From Anabaena minutissima FACHB-250 (lineage in GTDB: Bacteria > Cyanobacteriota > Cyanobacteriia > Cyanobacteriales > Nostocaceae), in NCBI RefSeq assembly GCF_014697125.1, contig NZ_JACJRG010000037.1, positions 1 through 56,529 of the forward strand: DNA of 56,529 bases, in the 5' to 3' direction. The notes below the pieces were generated by a model. That model saw nothing but the letters and a program-made list of their open reading frames with translations, was not told the DNA's origin and searched no databases. Each line of letters begins with the position of its first letter. Within the stretch, counting starts at the first letter, position 1. Made by a program: the position numbers and the translations under genes. Positions 33,830 to 43,417 of the stretch are shown here, piece after piece.

Positions 33830-36388
33830 ATGGAGTCTCGACCATCTAAAGAAATTATCTCAGCCGGGATTGTGTTGGCATTTGTCTCATTGCTTGTACA
33901 ACCAGCTGTTGCGGAAACTAAACCACACTATTCTAGCAGTACAGCAAAGTTACTACTGGCACAACAAAATGATGTTGCACCTGTGCAAGTGACAGGCGTA
34001 AAAGTCAATAATACAGAAAAGGGTATTGAAGTCATTTTAGAAAGTGCTAAACCAGAAGCACTTCGTCCTGTCATTAAAAGTGCAGAGAATAATTATATTG
34101 CAGATGTTCCTAATGCAGTCTTAGCATTGTCTGAAGGTAAAGAATTTAGCATTGCTAATCCAGTAAGCGGGATTGTATCTGTAAGTGTTACTCAAGCTGA
34201 TGCTAATACTGTACGGGTAACGGTAACAGGTGAGGCGGGTTTACCCACAGCAGAGTTATTTGATAGTGAAGAAGGTTTAATCTTTGCAATTGCTCCTGTA
34301 GCTGAAGTAACACAGCCACCAGAACAGCCGACGAGTGAAACACCACCAGAACAACCAACAGCCGAAAGTAATGAACCAATTGAGTTGACTGTCACAGGTG
34401 AACGGGATAGTTATCGCATACCTACAGCCAGCACCGCCACAAAAACAGATGCGCCTCTGCGTGATGTACCCCAAGCAATTCAGGTAATACCTCAACAAGT
34501 CCTGCAAGACCAACAAGTCAGGCGTTTGAATGAAGCTTTGAAAAATGCACCAGGTGTTATAGCCGATAACTCAGAACGTTCAGTTTTTGAAGGATTTACC
34601 ATTCGTGGTTTTAGTAACCGTAATATCATCCGTAACGGACTAAGGGACGATACTAATATCACAAGTAACGTGAATACTGAGAATATAGAACAGATAGAAG
34701 TTTTGCGGGGGCCAGCATCAGTTCTATTTGGACAAGGGGGTGCTGGAGGTACGATTAATATCGTCACGAAAAAACCCCAAAGCACCTCTTCTTATTCCTT
34801 TGAGGGAACTATTGGCAGTTTTGACACCTATGGCGGTTCTATAGATTTTACAGGGCCATTAAATAATGACAAAACTTTACTATATCGGTTAAACGCATCT
34901 GTATCTACAACAGACACATTTGTTGATTTTTTTGAAAGAGAGCGTTTCCTTATTGCTCCTAGCTTAACTTGGCTAATGGGTAAGAACACTCAATTAACTT
35001 TAGAGGCTGAGTATTCAGACCAAAAACAACCTAATGACCGGGGTTTACCTGCTGTGGGTACAGTCTTACCTAACCCCAACGGTAAAATCCCCCGTAATCG
35101 TTTTATTGGCGAGCCTTTTGATGAAATTGATAAAAACAACCGTCAATCTCTACGCATTGGCTACAATTTTGAGCATCGGTTTAACGAAGATTGGCAGTTA
35201 CGGAATAACTTTATCTTTTCCTATTTAAGTGTCGCACAAAATTCTTTGTTTCCCTCTGCACTATTAGATGATAACCGCACACTAGAAAGAGGTTTAGTTG
35301 TTGCTAAATTCGCCCAACAAGCCTACAACTTAGATACGAATATTGTCGGCAATTTCAAAACAGGTAGTATTGAACACAAAGTTTTATTTGGGATTGACCT
35401 TTCAAGAGATATTTCTTATAACGAAGGTAGGGTCTTTGAAAGAGAACTTGCTCCCCTAGACATTTTTAATCCCATTTATCGCCGCGATAGTCTTGGCGCA
35501 GAACTTGACGAATTTCCTAATGAACCTTTTATTTCCGAGGGTTTAGGTATCTATTTGCAAGACCAAATTTCCCTCTCAGAAAACTTTAAATTGGTTCTAG
35601 GTGGTAGATTTGATATTGTCAACCAAAAATCCGAAAATGCTCAAGGTGAAACAACTTCTTCTCAACAAGATGAAGCCTTTAGTCCCCGTATTGGTATTGT
35701 CTACCAACCCAGTCAAGCCATTTCTTTATACGCTAACTATAGCCGTTCATTTCAACAAGTAACTGGCACAAGTTTTGAAAATACACTTTTTAAACCAGAA
35801 CGGGGAACTCAGTATGAAGTGGGAATGAAAGTAGATTGGACAGAAAATCTTTCTTCTACTCTAGCTTTATATCAAATCACACGTGCAAATGTTCTTACTA
35901 CTGATCAAAGAGATCCCAGTGGTAATACTTCTATTCAAACAGGAGAACAAAGAAGTCGAGGTGTTGAACTAGATATCACAGGTGAAATTGCACCAGGATG
36001 GAAAATAATTGGTGGCTACGCTTACACAGATGCACAAGTAACCGAAGACAATGATATTCCAGTCGGAAATCGCATTAATAATGTACCAGAACACGCTTTT
36101 AGTTTGTGGAGTACCTACGAATTGCAACAGGGAAATCTCCAAGGATTAGGCTTTGGTTTAGGACTTTTTTATGTAGGAGAAAGACAGGGAAATTTAGACA
36201 ATAGCTTTAGCCTACCCAGTTACTTACGTACCGATGCCGCTTTGTTTTACCGCAAAAATAATTTCCGAGCAGCTTTGAATGTACAAAACTTATTTGACAA
36301 TGAGTATTTTGAAGCAGGTGAAAGTCTGCTGCGCGTTTATCCTGGCGCACCCCGCACGGTAAAATTCACATTGGGTTGGCAATTGTAA
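33830..36388 (+). CDS. AMIN-domain TonB-dependent siderophore receptor
   Basis: About 852 residues from ATG 33830 (GTGAGGGG directly upstream; a GTG three codons earlier is also possible). Signal peptide (IVLAFVSLLVQPAVAETKP), then an AMIN domain at ~45-155 (VQVTGVKVNNTEKGIEVILE), and a Pro/Glu-rich linker. The plug domain follows (DAPLRDVPQAIQVIPQQVLQ, NAPGVIADN, VLRGPASVLFGQGGAGGTIN). The 22-strand barrel reaches the C-terminus (YRKNNFRAALNVQNLFDNEY, RTVKFTLGWQL). The AMIN-TonB arrangement is typical of Nostoc/Anabaena outer-membrane ferric-siderophore receptors. It imports ferric hydroxamate or similar chelates using TonB-ExbBD energy. It heads the binding-protein and reductase genes. Confidence 0.95.
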   Translation: MESRPSKEIISAGIVLAFVSLLVQPAVAETKPHYSSSTAKLLLAQQNDVAPVQVTGVKVNNTEKGIEVILESAKPEALRPVIKSAENNYIADVPNAVLALSEGKEFSIANPVSGIVSVSVTQADANTVRVTVTGEAGLPTAELFDSEEGLIFAIAPVAEVTQPPEQPTSETPPEQPTAESNEPIELTVTGERDSYRIPTASTATKTDAPLRDVPQAIQVIPQQVLQDQQVRRLNEALKNAPGVIADNSERSVFEGFTIRGFSNRNIIRNGLRDDTNITSNVNTENIEQIEVLRGPASVLFGQGGAGGTINIVTKKPQSTSSYSFEGTIGSFDTYGGSIDFTGPLNNDKTLLYRLNASVSTTDTFVDFFERERFLIAPSLTWLMGKNTQLTLEAEYSDQKQPNDRGLPAVGTVLPNPNGKIPRNRFIGEPFDEIDKNNRQSLRIGYNFEHRFNEDWQLRNNFIFSYLSVAQNSLFPSALLDDNRTLERGLVVAKFAQQAYNLDTNIVGNFKTGSIEHKVLFGIDLSRDISYNEGRVFERELAPLDIFNPIYRRDSLGAELDEFPNEPFISEGLGIYLQDQISLSENFKLVLGGRFDIVNQKSENAQGETTSSQQDEAFSPRIGIVYQPSQAISLYANYSRSFQQVTGTSFENTLFKPERGTQYEVGMKVDWTENLSSTLALYQITRANVLTTDQRDPSGNTSIQTGEQRSRGVELDITGEIAPGWKIIGGYAYTDAQVTEDNDIPVGNRINNVPEHAFSLWSTYELQQGNLQGLGFGLGLFYVGERQGNLDNSFSLPSYLRTDAALFYRKNNFRAALNVQNLFDNEYFEAGESLLRVYPGAPRTVKFTLGWQL

Positions 36389-36425
36389 TTGACAAATTGC
36401 TATTTTGATTGAAGATTAATTAAAT

Positions 36426-36455
36426 ACAGCCCTTGATTTATCTTAGGGCTGTTTT
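36426..36455 (+). terminator. Stem-loop after the TonB receptor gene
   Basis: An 8-bp perfect stem ACAGCCCT / AGGGCTGT with an 11-nt loop, followed by TTT. It starts 38 nt after the receptor stop. The T tract is short, so it may attenuate rather than fully end the transcript into the fecB-like genes. Confidence 0.65.
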
Positions 36456-36483
36456 ATGAGCAAATTCATTGCCGAAAAATACA

Positions 36484-37458
36484 ATGTTGAATAAATGGTT
36501 TTATTACATAAAATTATTTTTGGTAATAACCCTGTCTTTAATATTCCTCAAGGGTTGTTATAACTTTTCTCTGCCAGAAAGCTACTCATCAAAAGTCAAC
36601 TTACTCACATCTGGGTGTCGAAATATTAAGCATGAATTAGGAGAAACCTGTATTCCTCTAAATCCCCAACGTATCATTGTAACTGACCAAGAGAGTTTAG
36701 AGATTTTAGTAGCTTTAGGTTTAAAACCAATAGCAGCAACAACAGCAAATCGAGTAGGAAATAAATCATCTATATTGAAAGGTAAAATAGATAGAATTAT
36801 TGATTTAGGTAAGGAAAGTAATCCCGACTTTGAATCAATTGTCAAATTGAATCCTGATTTAATTGTAGGTTTTTTTATCAGTCCTCAAAATTATCAATTA
36901 TTTTCTGCAATAGCTCCAACATTTTCTATTAATTATAAAGAAACAGGCTGGAAAGAAACCTTAATACAGGTTGCTAAAATACTTGATAAAAATCTAGAAG
37001 CAGAAAAGCTACTAGCAGAATATCAACAAAGAGTTGGAGAATTAAGCTTGATTTTTTCTAAAAAACTTAAAAATACAGAAATTTCTGTCATGTGATTTTA
37101 CACAACTATTCAATTTACACAATTTTTGAATCAATTATCATTTCCTGTCGGCATTTTAGAGGAATTAAAATTATCTATCCCTCTAGCACAATGGCAAGTT
37201 AGTAGAGGTGCAAATGTCAGTTATAACAATGTTAGTTTAGAACGTGTAGATTTACTAGAATCAGACGCGATGTTTATAGCATTAGACCCAGGTGCGGAAG
37301 AAAATTTTCAAACATATCAAAATAGTCCTCTATGGCAAACACTAAATGTAGTAAAAAATAATCATGTATATACCGTTGATTCTGGTTACTGGATTTTTGG
37401 AAATATTTTATCAGCTAATGCTATTTTAGATGACCTCATTAAATATTTAGTGGAATAA
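36484..37458 (+). pseudogene. FecB-like iron-siderophore binding lipoprotein, broken by an in-frame TGA
   Basis: From ATG 36484 the frame encodes a lipoprotein signal (LFLVITLSLIFLKGC, lipobox LKGC) and a FecB/class III periplasmic binding protein. A TGA at 37093-37095 interrupts it after KNTEISVM. The same frame continues without shift through SLERVDLLESDAMFIALDPG to YLVE. Alignment with the intact neighbour (KEKTISVSRFYAGNQFTEF) puts the TGA exactly at an Arg codon, consistent with CGA-to-TGA. Apart from the stop the copy has kept all conserved segments, so the lesion looks recent. It is one half of a tandem duplication with the next gene. Confidence 0.85.
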
Positions 37459-37476
37459 TTAATTTAATATCTAATA

Positions 37477-38454
37477 ATGAAACAGTTTTTACTTCGCTAC
37501 ATCAAATTGTTTATTCTCATACCCCTAACTTTAATTTTGGTTAATAGTTGTTATATTAATTCTCCTGAAAATCCCGACTTGATAACGACAAGAATAAAAA
37601 CATCTGAGTGTAGACTAATCAAACATCCTTTAGGTGAAAGCTGTATTCCTGTAAAGCCTCAGCGCGTTATTGCTTTGGATGAAACTTCTATGGAAGTATT
37701 ACTTGCACTGAACTTAAAACCAATAGCAACAGCACAGCCTAATATTACAGGTAGCATAATACCAAATTTGGGTAAAAAAGCCGAAGGTATAGTTTCTTTA
37801 GGGAAAGATGGTCAGCCAAATATAGAAAAAATGGTGCAATTAAATCCAGATTTAATTTTGGGTTTTTCTGTCAGCACAGAACAATACAAATTATTTTCTC
37901 AAATAGCACCCACAGTTACACTAGATTATATTCAAAATAGTTGGAAAGATGCTTTTTCACGGATTGCTGAAATCATCGGAAAAAGTGAGAAAGCACAAAA
38001 ATTACTTGAGCAATATCAACAACGAGTTCAAGAATTACGCACCTTTATAAATCAGAATCTCAAAGAAAAAACCATTTCGGTAAGTCGCTTTTATGCTGGT
38101 AATCAATTTACAGAGTTTCGCACTAAATATTCATTTCCTGGAAGTCTGTTTACAGAAGTGGGAATACCTCTACCAGAGATGCAAAATCAACTGACTACTT
38201 ATGAAAATCAGCCTTTAGTTTCAGTTAGTTTAGAGCGTTTAGAGTTATTAGATGCAGATTTTTTGTTTGTGGCTTTAGATCCTGGTGCAGAAGATTCTTT
38301 TCAAAAATATCAAAATAGTCCTTTATGGCAAAAACTAAATGTAGTGAAAAATCAGCGAGTATATACTGTTGATTCTGGTTACTGGATATTTGGCAATATT
38401 CTATCAGCTAATGCCATTTTAGATGACCTATTTAAATACTTAATAAAAAAATAA
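37477..38454 (+). CDS. Iron-siderophore ABC transporter substrate-binding lipoprotein (FecB-like)
   Basis: 325 residues. Lipoprotein signal LFILIPLTLILVNSC, then a class III binding fold. Landmarks are CIPVKPQRVIALDETSMEVL, IVSLGKDGQPNIEKMVQLNP, and the C-terminal VVKNQRVYTVDSGYWIFGNI. It carries ferric siderophore from the receptor to an inner-membrane FecCD permease. No functional permease or ATPase is in the window. The stop overlaps the FhuF start by one base (TAATG). It is the intact partner of the duplicated gene at 36484. Confidence 0.93.
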   Translation: MKQFLLRYIKLFILIPLTLILVNSCYINSPENPDLITTRIKTSECRLIKHPLGESCIPVKPQRVIALDETSMEVLLALNLKPIATAQPNITGSIIPNLGKKAEGIVSLGKDGQPNIEKMVQLNPDLILGFSVSTEQYKLFSQIAPTVTLDYIQNSWKDAFSRIAEIIGKSEKAQKLLEQYQQRVQELRTFINQNLKEKTISVSRFYAGNQFTEFRTKYSFPGSLFTEVGIPLPEMQNQLTTYENQPLVSVSLERLELLDADFLFVALDPGAEDSFQKYQNSPLWQKLNVVKNQRVYTVDSGYWIFGNILSANAILDDLFKYLIKK

Positions 38455-39332
38455 TGTTTCAACAAATAACTAGCAATATTGGACAAAATTTCTTACAAGA
38501 AATATTTACTCTTGCTCAACACACTTTAGATAGTTCCTATACAGACTGCATAATTTTTACTCAGCCTCCTGATGGTGCTGAGGTAATTTCATTAAATAAT
38601 TATTTACAAGCAGATAGACTTTTATCTCATTGGCAAGCCAGTGATATATACCAAAAAACTCAAGATATTCGCATTGCTGCATCCATCTGGAACAAAGTTT
38701 ATAGCTGGACAACATTACCGGGTGTTTTAGCCTTGATGACTTGGGCTGGTGTCGGTTTAGATGCTGGATTAAATAATGTGAGTTTTGTATTAGAAGACGG
38801 TGAACCCAAAGCTTTATGGTTTCATGATTTGAGTGGTACTGTAATTTATCCTCAGAGATTACCTATTCCCATTCCCCAAGACTACCCCGGAAAAATAGTA
38901 AATAGTGTAGAAGTCTTACACCAAGCTGTATTTACAGGTTTATTCCAGCGTAATCTAGCCCCAATGATAGACCGTGTTCATCGCTTAACCAAACTCTCCA
39001 AAAAAACTATGTGGGGTAATGCGGTGAACGCTTCAGAAGGACAGTTTGCTGAAATCAATAAATGTACAAATTCAGAGGCGATACAAACAGATTATTCGGT
39101 CTTGTATGAACAACCATACAGTTCAGTTATGCCGGGACGCAATCCTCTTTACAACTTAGTACGTACTGAACAACTCAACGAAGCCGGTTTACCAGCTACA
39201 ACCACAGTCCGTCTTACCTGTTGTTTATATGCTTTCATTCCTCCATTTGATGAAAAGTGTACAAACTGTCCTCTATTAAAACCACAGGAACGAATTGCCC
39301 AAATCAAGGAATACATGAAAGAATCTGACTGA
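38454..39332 (+). CDS. FhuF-like siderophore-iron reductase
   Basis: 292 residues. The C-terminus has the FhuF [2Fe-2S] signature CCLYAFIPPFDEKCTNC, and the middle resembles the IucA/IucC-FhuF region (PGVLALMTWAGVGLDAGLNN, GRNPLYNLVRTEQL). FhuF releases iron from hydroxamate siderophores by reduction in the cytoplasm. The start is coupled to the upstream binding-protein gene (TAATG), so the two are in one operon. It completes the route receptor - binding protein - (missing permease) - reductase. Confidence 0.88.
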   Translation: MFQQITSNIGQNFLQEIFTLAQHTLDSSYTDCIIFTQPPDGAEVISLNNYLQADRLLSHWQASDIYQKTQDIRIAASIWNKVYSWTTLPGVLALMTWAGVGLDAGLNNVSFVLEDGEPKALWFHDLSGTVIYPQRLPIPIPQDYPGKIVNSVEVLHQAVFTGLFQRNLAPMIDRVHRLTKLSKKTMWGNAVNASEGQFAEINKCTNSEAIQTDYSVLYEQPYSSVMPGRNPLYNLVRTEQLNEAGLPATTTVRLTCCLYAFIPPFDEKCTNCPLLKPQERIAQIKEYMKESD

Positions 39333-39387
39333 AATTATATTCATGGGCATTGCATATTTTACGGGAGGATTTTTTTCACGCAGAGGA

Positions 39388-39430
39388 GGACACTTCGGTG
39401 GGCGGGTTTCCTGACTTGTCGAAAGTGTCC
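39388..39430. repeat. Small palindromic insertion in a spacer repeat
   Basis: GGACACTT (39388-39395) pairs with AAGTGTCC (39423-39430). The hairpin splits what looks like a common CACGCAGAG / GCGCAGAGAG spacer repeat into two halves, as expected for a small mobile palindrome. Confidence 0.6.
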
Positions 39431-39456
39431 GTCGCGCAGAGAGTAAGAGAATTTTT

Positions 39457-40788
39457 ATGCCACAACAACCAAATCCAGCTAGTATGCGTAATTTTCTCAT
39501 CGTTTGGCTTGGTCAATTAGTTTCTACCATCGGTAGCAATATGACTGGCTTTGCAATTGAAATTTGGGCATGGGAAATTACAGGTAAAGCCACAACCCTG
39601 ACTCTGGTAGGTTTTTTTAGTTTGTTACCAAGTATTATTATTACTCCCATTAGTGGTGTAATTGTAGACAGATTTAACCGCAAATTTTTAATGATGGTGG
39701 GTGATACAGTTGCAGTTCTCAGCACAATTGTAATTTTGTTGTTGCATCTTACCAATAATCTACAGATTTGGCACTTCTACCTGACAGGCGCGATTGTTGG
39801 AACTTTTAATCAATTTCAATCTTTGGCGTACTCAGCATCAGTATCACTGATGATTCCTAAACAACACTATACTCGTGCTAGTAGTCTAGAATTTTTATCC
39901 GGTTACGGTAGTCAAATTATTGCCCCTGCTTTGGCGGGGTATCTTTACACTGTCATTGGTTTTCTAGGAATTTGGTTAATTGATATCTTTACTTTTGCTA
40001 TCGCAATTAGCAGCTTATTTTTAGTTAGTATTCCGCAACCAGTGCAAACGACAAACAACGAAAGAGTAGTTGATATTTGGCAAGATTTAGGATTGGGTTG
40101 GCGTTATATTACTACTCACAAAAGTTTGCTGGCATTGTTAATAGTTAATGTATTATTTTGGCTACCCCATGATATGGGAAATTCCCTTTACTCGCCAATG
40201 ATTTTGTCGCGCACTAATAATAATACTTTAGTGCTAGGTAGCTTGGCTGCTGCGGCTGGTTTTGGTGGTGTGACAGGGGCGATAATTGTTAGCACTGGGG
40301 GTGGTTTTAAACGGAAAATTAAAGGCGTTTTATTGGGGATGATGGGTGCAGGTATCAGTAAAATTGTCTTTGGTTTGGGTAGAACACCTTGGGTTTGGAT
40401 TCCGGCACAATTTTGTTCTTCGTTCAATTTCCCTTTAAATGGCAGTTCAGATAGTGCTATTTGGTTAGCGAAAGTACCACCCAATGTGCAAGGAAGAGTT
40501 TTTGCAGCGCGATCGCTACTTTTACAGATCGGTTCTGCGGTAGGCTATTTAGTAGCAGGGCTATTGGCAGATCAAGTTTTTACACCTGCCTTACAATCAG
40601 GTGGTGTTCCGGTTAGTCTTCTTGGAGGATTATTTGGAACTGGTACTGGTGCAGGAATTGCGCTGTTATATGTGATTTGTGCGGTGTGTATGTTGTTGGT
40701 TGGTTTCCTGGGTTTCTTTGTACCTGTGCTGCGGGATGTAGAAGATATTCTCCCCGACGATGATGCGGAGTATAGTCAATTAAAGTGA
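39457..40788 (+). CDS. MFS transporter, candidate siderophore exporter
   Basis: 443 residues with 12 predicted membrane helices. It belongs to the drug/siderophore-exporter part of the major facilitator superfamily (DHA3/EntS-like): MRNFLIVWLGQLVSTIGSNM opening and the loop motif PISGVIVDRFNRKFLMMVGD. Such proteins near ferric-siderophore uptake genes often export the siderophore, or export a competitor's toxin; the substrate is not proven. The C-terminal tail is short and acidic. No siderophore synthase gene is in the window. Confidence 0.85.
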   Translation: MPQQPNPASMRNFLIVWLGQLVSTIGSNMTGFAIEIWAWEITGKATTLTLVGFFSLLPSIIITPISGVIVDRFNRKFLMMVGDTVAVLSTIVILLLHLTNNLQIWHFYLTGAIVGTFNQFQSLAYSASVSLMIPKQHYTRASSLEFLSGYGSQIIAPALAGYLYTVIGFLGIWLIDIFTFAIAISSLFLVSIPQPVQTTNNERVVDIWQDLGLGWRYITTHKSLLALLIVNVLFWLPHDMGNSLYSPMILSRTNNNTLVLGSLAAAAGFGGVTGAIIVSTGGGFKRKIKGVLLGMMGAGISKIVFGLGRTPWVWIPAQFCSSFNFPLNGSSDSAIWLAKVPPNVQGRVFAARSLLLQIGSAVGYLVAGLLADQVFTPALQSGGVPVSLLGGLFGTGTGAGIALLYVICAVCMLLVGFLGFFVPVLRDVEDILPDDDAEYSQLK

Positions 40789-41070
40789 TGAATCCAGTGT
40801 CAAATAATACAATTACTGGCATAGGAATTCTATTTTGTTTGTGGCGATCGCAAAAGGGCATTACACTTACTCTTAACAAGTACAAAAACGCAACCTCACA
40901 ACTAGAGAAATAATTTCTTATCCTCATGACTCTAAAGAATAAATTTTTCTAGTTGTTAATTACAATACTAAAAGCTCCAACTCAGATAAAAAGATAACTA
41001 TCAGCAGATAGATAGAAATTTTTAACTAATGCTATTATGCAATAACCTGTTTAAGTCATTACTATCAACC

Positions 41071-42045
41071 ATGCAATTAGCTACAGAATCTACAGTAAAA
41101 ACTCTAGGAAACTACGCTTATCAGGCTATTGAAAAACACATTAATAAAACATTGAAGTGGGAAAAACCCGTTAAGAAAGATGAAGATCCAGAAGCACTAC
41201 ATCAAATGCGAGTTGGGATGCGTCGCCTACGCACAGCTATTAGTCGATTTGACATAGTATTAAATTTACCTAAGCAGGCTAGTGAGAAAAATGTCGGTAA
41301 AATTGCTCGCCGCCTTGGTAATCTGCGCGACTTAGATGTATTAAAGCAAAGTTTAGAAACTATTTATCAACCAAACTTACCCCCCAAAGAACAAAAAGCT
41401 CTACAAACAGCTTTTCATGCTTTAGCTAAACAGCGTGAAGATGCTGTGACTAAAACCCTAACAACTTTGAAGGATGAATCTTATAAATCCTTAAAACAAT
41501 CTTTGCAAGAATGGTTAGAAAAACCAGCTTATAAACCCTTAGCATCTCTCCCAATTCAGCAGGTACTACCAGATTTACTATTACCTGAACTGAGTCAATT
41601 TTTGCTCCATCCTGGATTTTTGGTAGGGACTGAAATTGTAGATTCTGGGGTGAAAATTTATACTGAATTGCCAACAGAAGAGATAGAAAAAATCTTGACG
41701 AATAAAGGCGAAGCTATTCACGATTTACGAAAACAAGCCAAGCGTTTACGCTACCAAATGGAATTATTTACTGAGTTATATAACGAGTCTTACTCGGCTT
41801 ATATTGCAGACATAAAAAACATTCAAGATATTTTGGGCAACATTCAAGATAGTGTAGTTATGGGTGAGTGGTTAATGGATGTATTCAAGTCAGACATTAA
41901 CACCAAATTACCTAAATTCACTAGCTTATTAACTGCTAATCGTTATCGGTGGTGGCAAGAATGGCAACCTTTACAAGAACGATATTTACAAGCAGAAAAT
42001 AGACATAACTTTCATCTCACAATCCTGCATCCCGTTGGAAATTAG
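41071..42045 (+). CDS. CHAD-domain protein
   Basis: 324 residues from ATG 41071 (MQLATESTVKTLGNYAYQAI); an in-frame ATG at 41029 would add 14 residues and cannot be excluded. CHAD (conserved histidine alpha-helical) domains bind inorganic polyphosphate. Key segments are ALHQMRVGMRRLRTAISRFD, RRLGNLRDLDVLKQSL, and the second half IHDLRKQAKRLRYQMELFTE with NIQDILGNIQD. His and Arg/Lys residues line a basic groove. No CYTH triphosphatase domain is fused, and none lies next to it. Likely function: polyphosphate granule association. Confidence 0.92.
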   Translation: MQLATESTVKTLGNYAYQAIEKHINKTLKWEKPVKKDEDPEALHQMRVGMRRLRTAISRFDIVLNLPKQASEKNVGKIARRLGNLRDLDVLKQSLETIYQPNLPPKEQKALQTAFHALAKQREDAVTKTLTTLKDESYKSLKQSLQEWLEKPAYKPLASLPIQQVLPDLLLPELSQFLLHPGFLVGTEIVDSGVKIYTELPTEEIEKILTNKGEAIHDLRKQAKRLRYQMELFTELYNESYSAYIADIKNIQDILGNIQDSVVMGEWLMDVFKSDINTKLPKFTSLLTANRYRWWQEWQPLQERYLQAENRHNFHLTILHPVGN

Positions 42046-42072
42046 GGAGTGAGGTTAATTAACCTCCAGTCT

Positions 42073-42714
42073 TTAGCGAGCAGACAAAGTGATAGGAGTG
42101 TCTAGGGACAATACATAAACACTACTTTGGGGAATCTGCACCACACGGGTATTTTCTGCGGAACGCAAACCGGAAATCAAACCGACAGCACTACCTAACA
42201 TTGCACCCCTGTCAAACTGATCTGGATCGCCATTGCTGGAAAATCCCATGATGCTACCGCCAATCCTACCAAAAATAGAACCATTTTCTACAGCTTTGTC
42301 ATTAGCTCGCTTGTGGGTAATAGTAGTACCGGGGATGGTTTGGCTAGATGCTTTAATGGCAACGATGCGGCCATTAATCACTATAGATTGAGCGACAATT
42401 TTTGCACCGCCATCGCTTGGTTTCAACACTATGCTAACAGGAGTATTTTCTGGTGCAATGATGTTACCTTGAGCATCTTTAATGGCACTAGCTAAAGGAA
42501 CAGTCAAAGGATAGTCCTTTTTTTGCCCTACATCTACAGTAATCGGTGCGGGGAAAGAAACGATGAGTGCTGTATCTTGGGGAATGCTAATTTCTGAGTT
42601 GACTACCTGGGGTTGAGTTGCTTCGGTGGGAATAGGTTGGGCTGTAGCTGGTAGTGTTAAACCACCTAAAATAGACAGAGAAAAGGCGAGGCTTAAAAAG
42701 GTTTGGGTTTTCAT
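42073..42714 (-). CDS. Exported protein with glycine-zipper segment
   Basis: 213 residues from ATG 42714, which has AAGGAAG at 9 nt. Upstream in-frame starts at 42720 and 42762 are less likely. Signal peptide MKTQTFLSLAFSLSILGGLT-LPATAQ. The mature part has two related strands (SIPQDTALIVSFPAPITVDV and SSVYVLSLDTPITL), and between them a Gly-rich GRIGGSIMGFSS and GAMLGSAVGLISGL resembling a glycine zipper. Function unknown. It shares its upstream leader with the exported-protein gene at 44065. Confidence 0.78.
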   Translation of the reverse strand: MKTQTFLSLAFSLSILGGLTLPATAQPIPTEATQPQVVNSEISIPQDTALIVSFPAPITVDVGQKKDYPLTVPLASAIKDAQGNIIAPENTPVSIVLKPSDGGAKIVAQSIVINGRIVAIKASSQTIPGTTITHKRANDKAVENGSIFGRIGGSIMGFSSNGDPDQFDRGAMLGSAVGLISGLRSAENTRVVQIPQSSVYVLSLDTPITLSAR

Positions 42715-42720
42715 TGTCAT

Positions 42721-42830
42721 TTCTTCCTTTGATTTCAGTGTTTTGGGTGTTAATCCCTTCACTTAATCAATAGGTTGGTGATTCTGGGTTTATGCAGCCT
42801 GTTTCTGGAAAAAATCACAAACTGTTTTTG
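42721..42830 (-). promoter_or_regulatory. Leader/promoter region A, conserved with region B
   Basis: Read on the minus strand this region has TGATTTTTTCCAGAAA, GCATAAAC, CCAACCTATTGATTAAGTGA, AGGG and ACACCCAAA in the same order and similar spacing as region B (44072-44180). The pair therefore shares either a duplicated promoter or a structured leader. Confidence 0.6.
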
Positions 42831-42842
42831 GGCATGGGAACA

Positions 42843-43277
42843 TCATCGTTGATTGCGTAATAGCCAATGCCATCCCGAACCCTCACGGGTTAACCAACTA
42901 TCTTCAACGTCGGGATAATTATCGTCTACGTCAGGACTCTCAACTGGGTAATCAGAATAGTTTGAGTCTTCTTGCACGCGAATTCTAACATTGCGACAAT
43001 TACCTTCTATTTCAATAGTGACAGTATCATGGCGTTGCGAATTGGAGTTTAAGAGACTGTCTCTAATAATACTGCGCTTTCTGTTTTCTCCCTGCCTAAA
43101 CTTAGGAATACAACGCACTCTTACCAACGAGCTATCATGGGGATTATCTAATAGATAGGGTAAAATTTGCGAATTACGAATTGAGCGCGAAGGAGTTTCA
43201 GCACTAACTAAAGGTGTGACACTCAACAATAAGGTTGTAGTGAGGGCAATGATTCCCCCTCGTAGTCTGGTATTCAT
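42843..43277 (-). CDS. Small secreted protein of unknown function
   Basis: 144 residues with a signal peptide (IIALTTTLLLSVTPLVSA) and good ribosome binding site TTAGGAGAAACC before ATG 43277. The mature protein is basic first (RCIPKFRQGENRKRSIIRD), then acidic (DSNYSDYPVESPDVDDNYPD). Two Cys residues (RCIPKF, GNCRNV) could form a disulfide. No known domain recognised. It lies between two exported-protein genes that share a leader; it does not share it. Confidence 0.7.
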   Translation of the reverse strand: MNTRLRGGIIALTTTLLLSVTPLVSAETPSRSIRNSQILPYLLDNPHDSSLVRVRCIPKFRQGENRKRSIIRDSLLNSNSQRHDTVTIEIEGNCRNVRIRVQEDSNYSDYPVESPDVDDNYPDVEDSWLTREGSGWHWLLRNQR

Positions 43278-43417
43278 GGTTTCTCCTAAACATAAAGCAA
43301 TTGCCAGGGTACTAACTAACCCCGGCGGCGTAAGAATTCAAAATTTAAAAATAATTGTTTCAGACTTAGAGGAATGAGGGAATTGGAGATGGACTATTAC
43401 CCTTACACCTCTAATTA

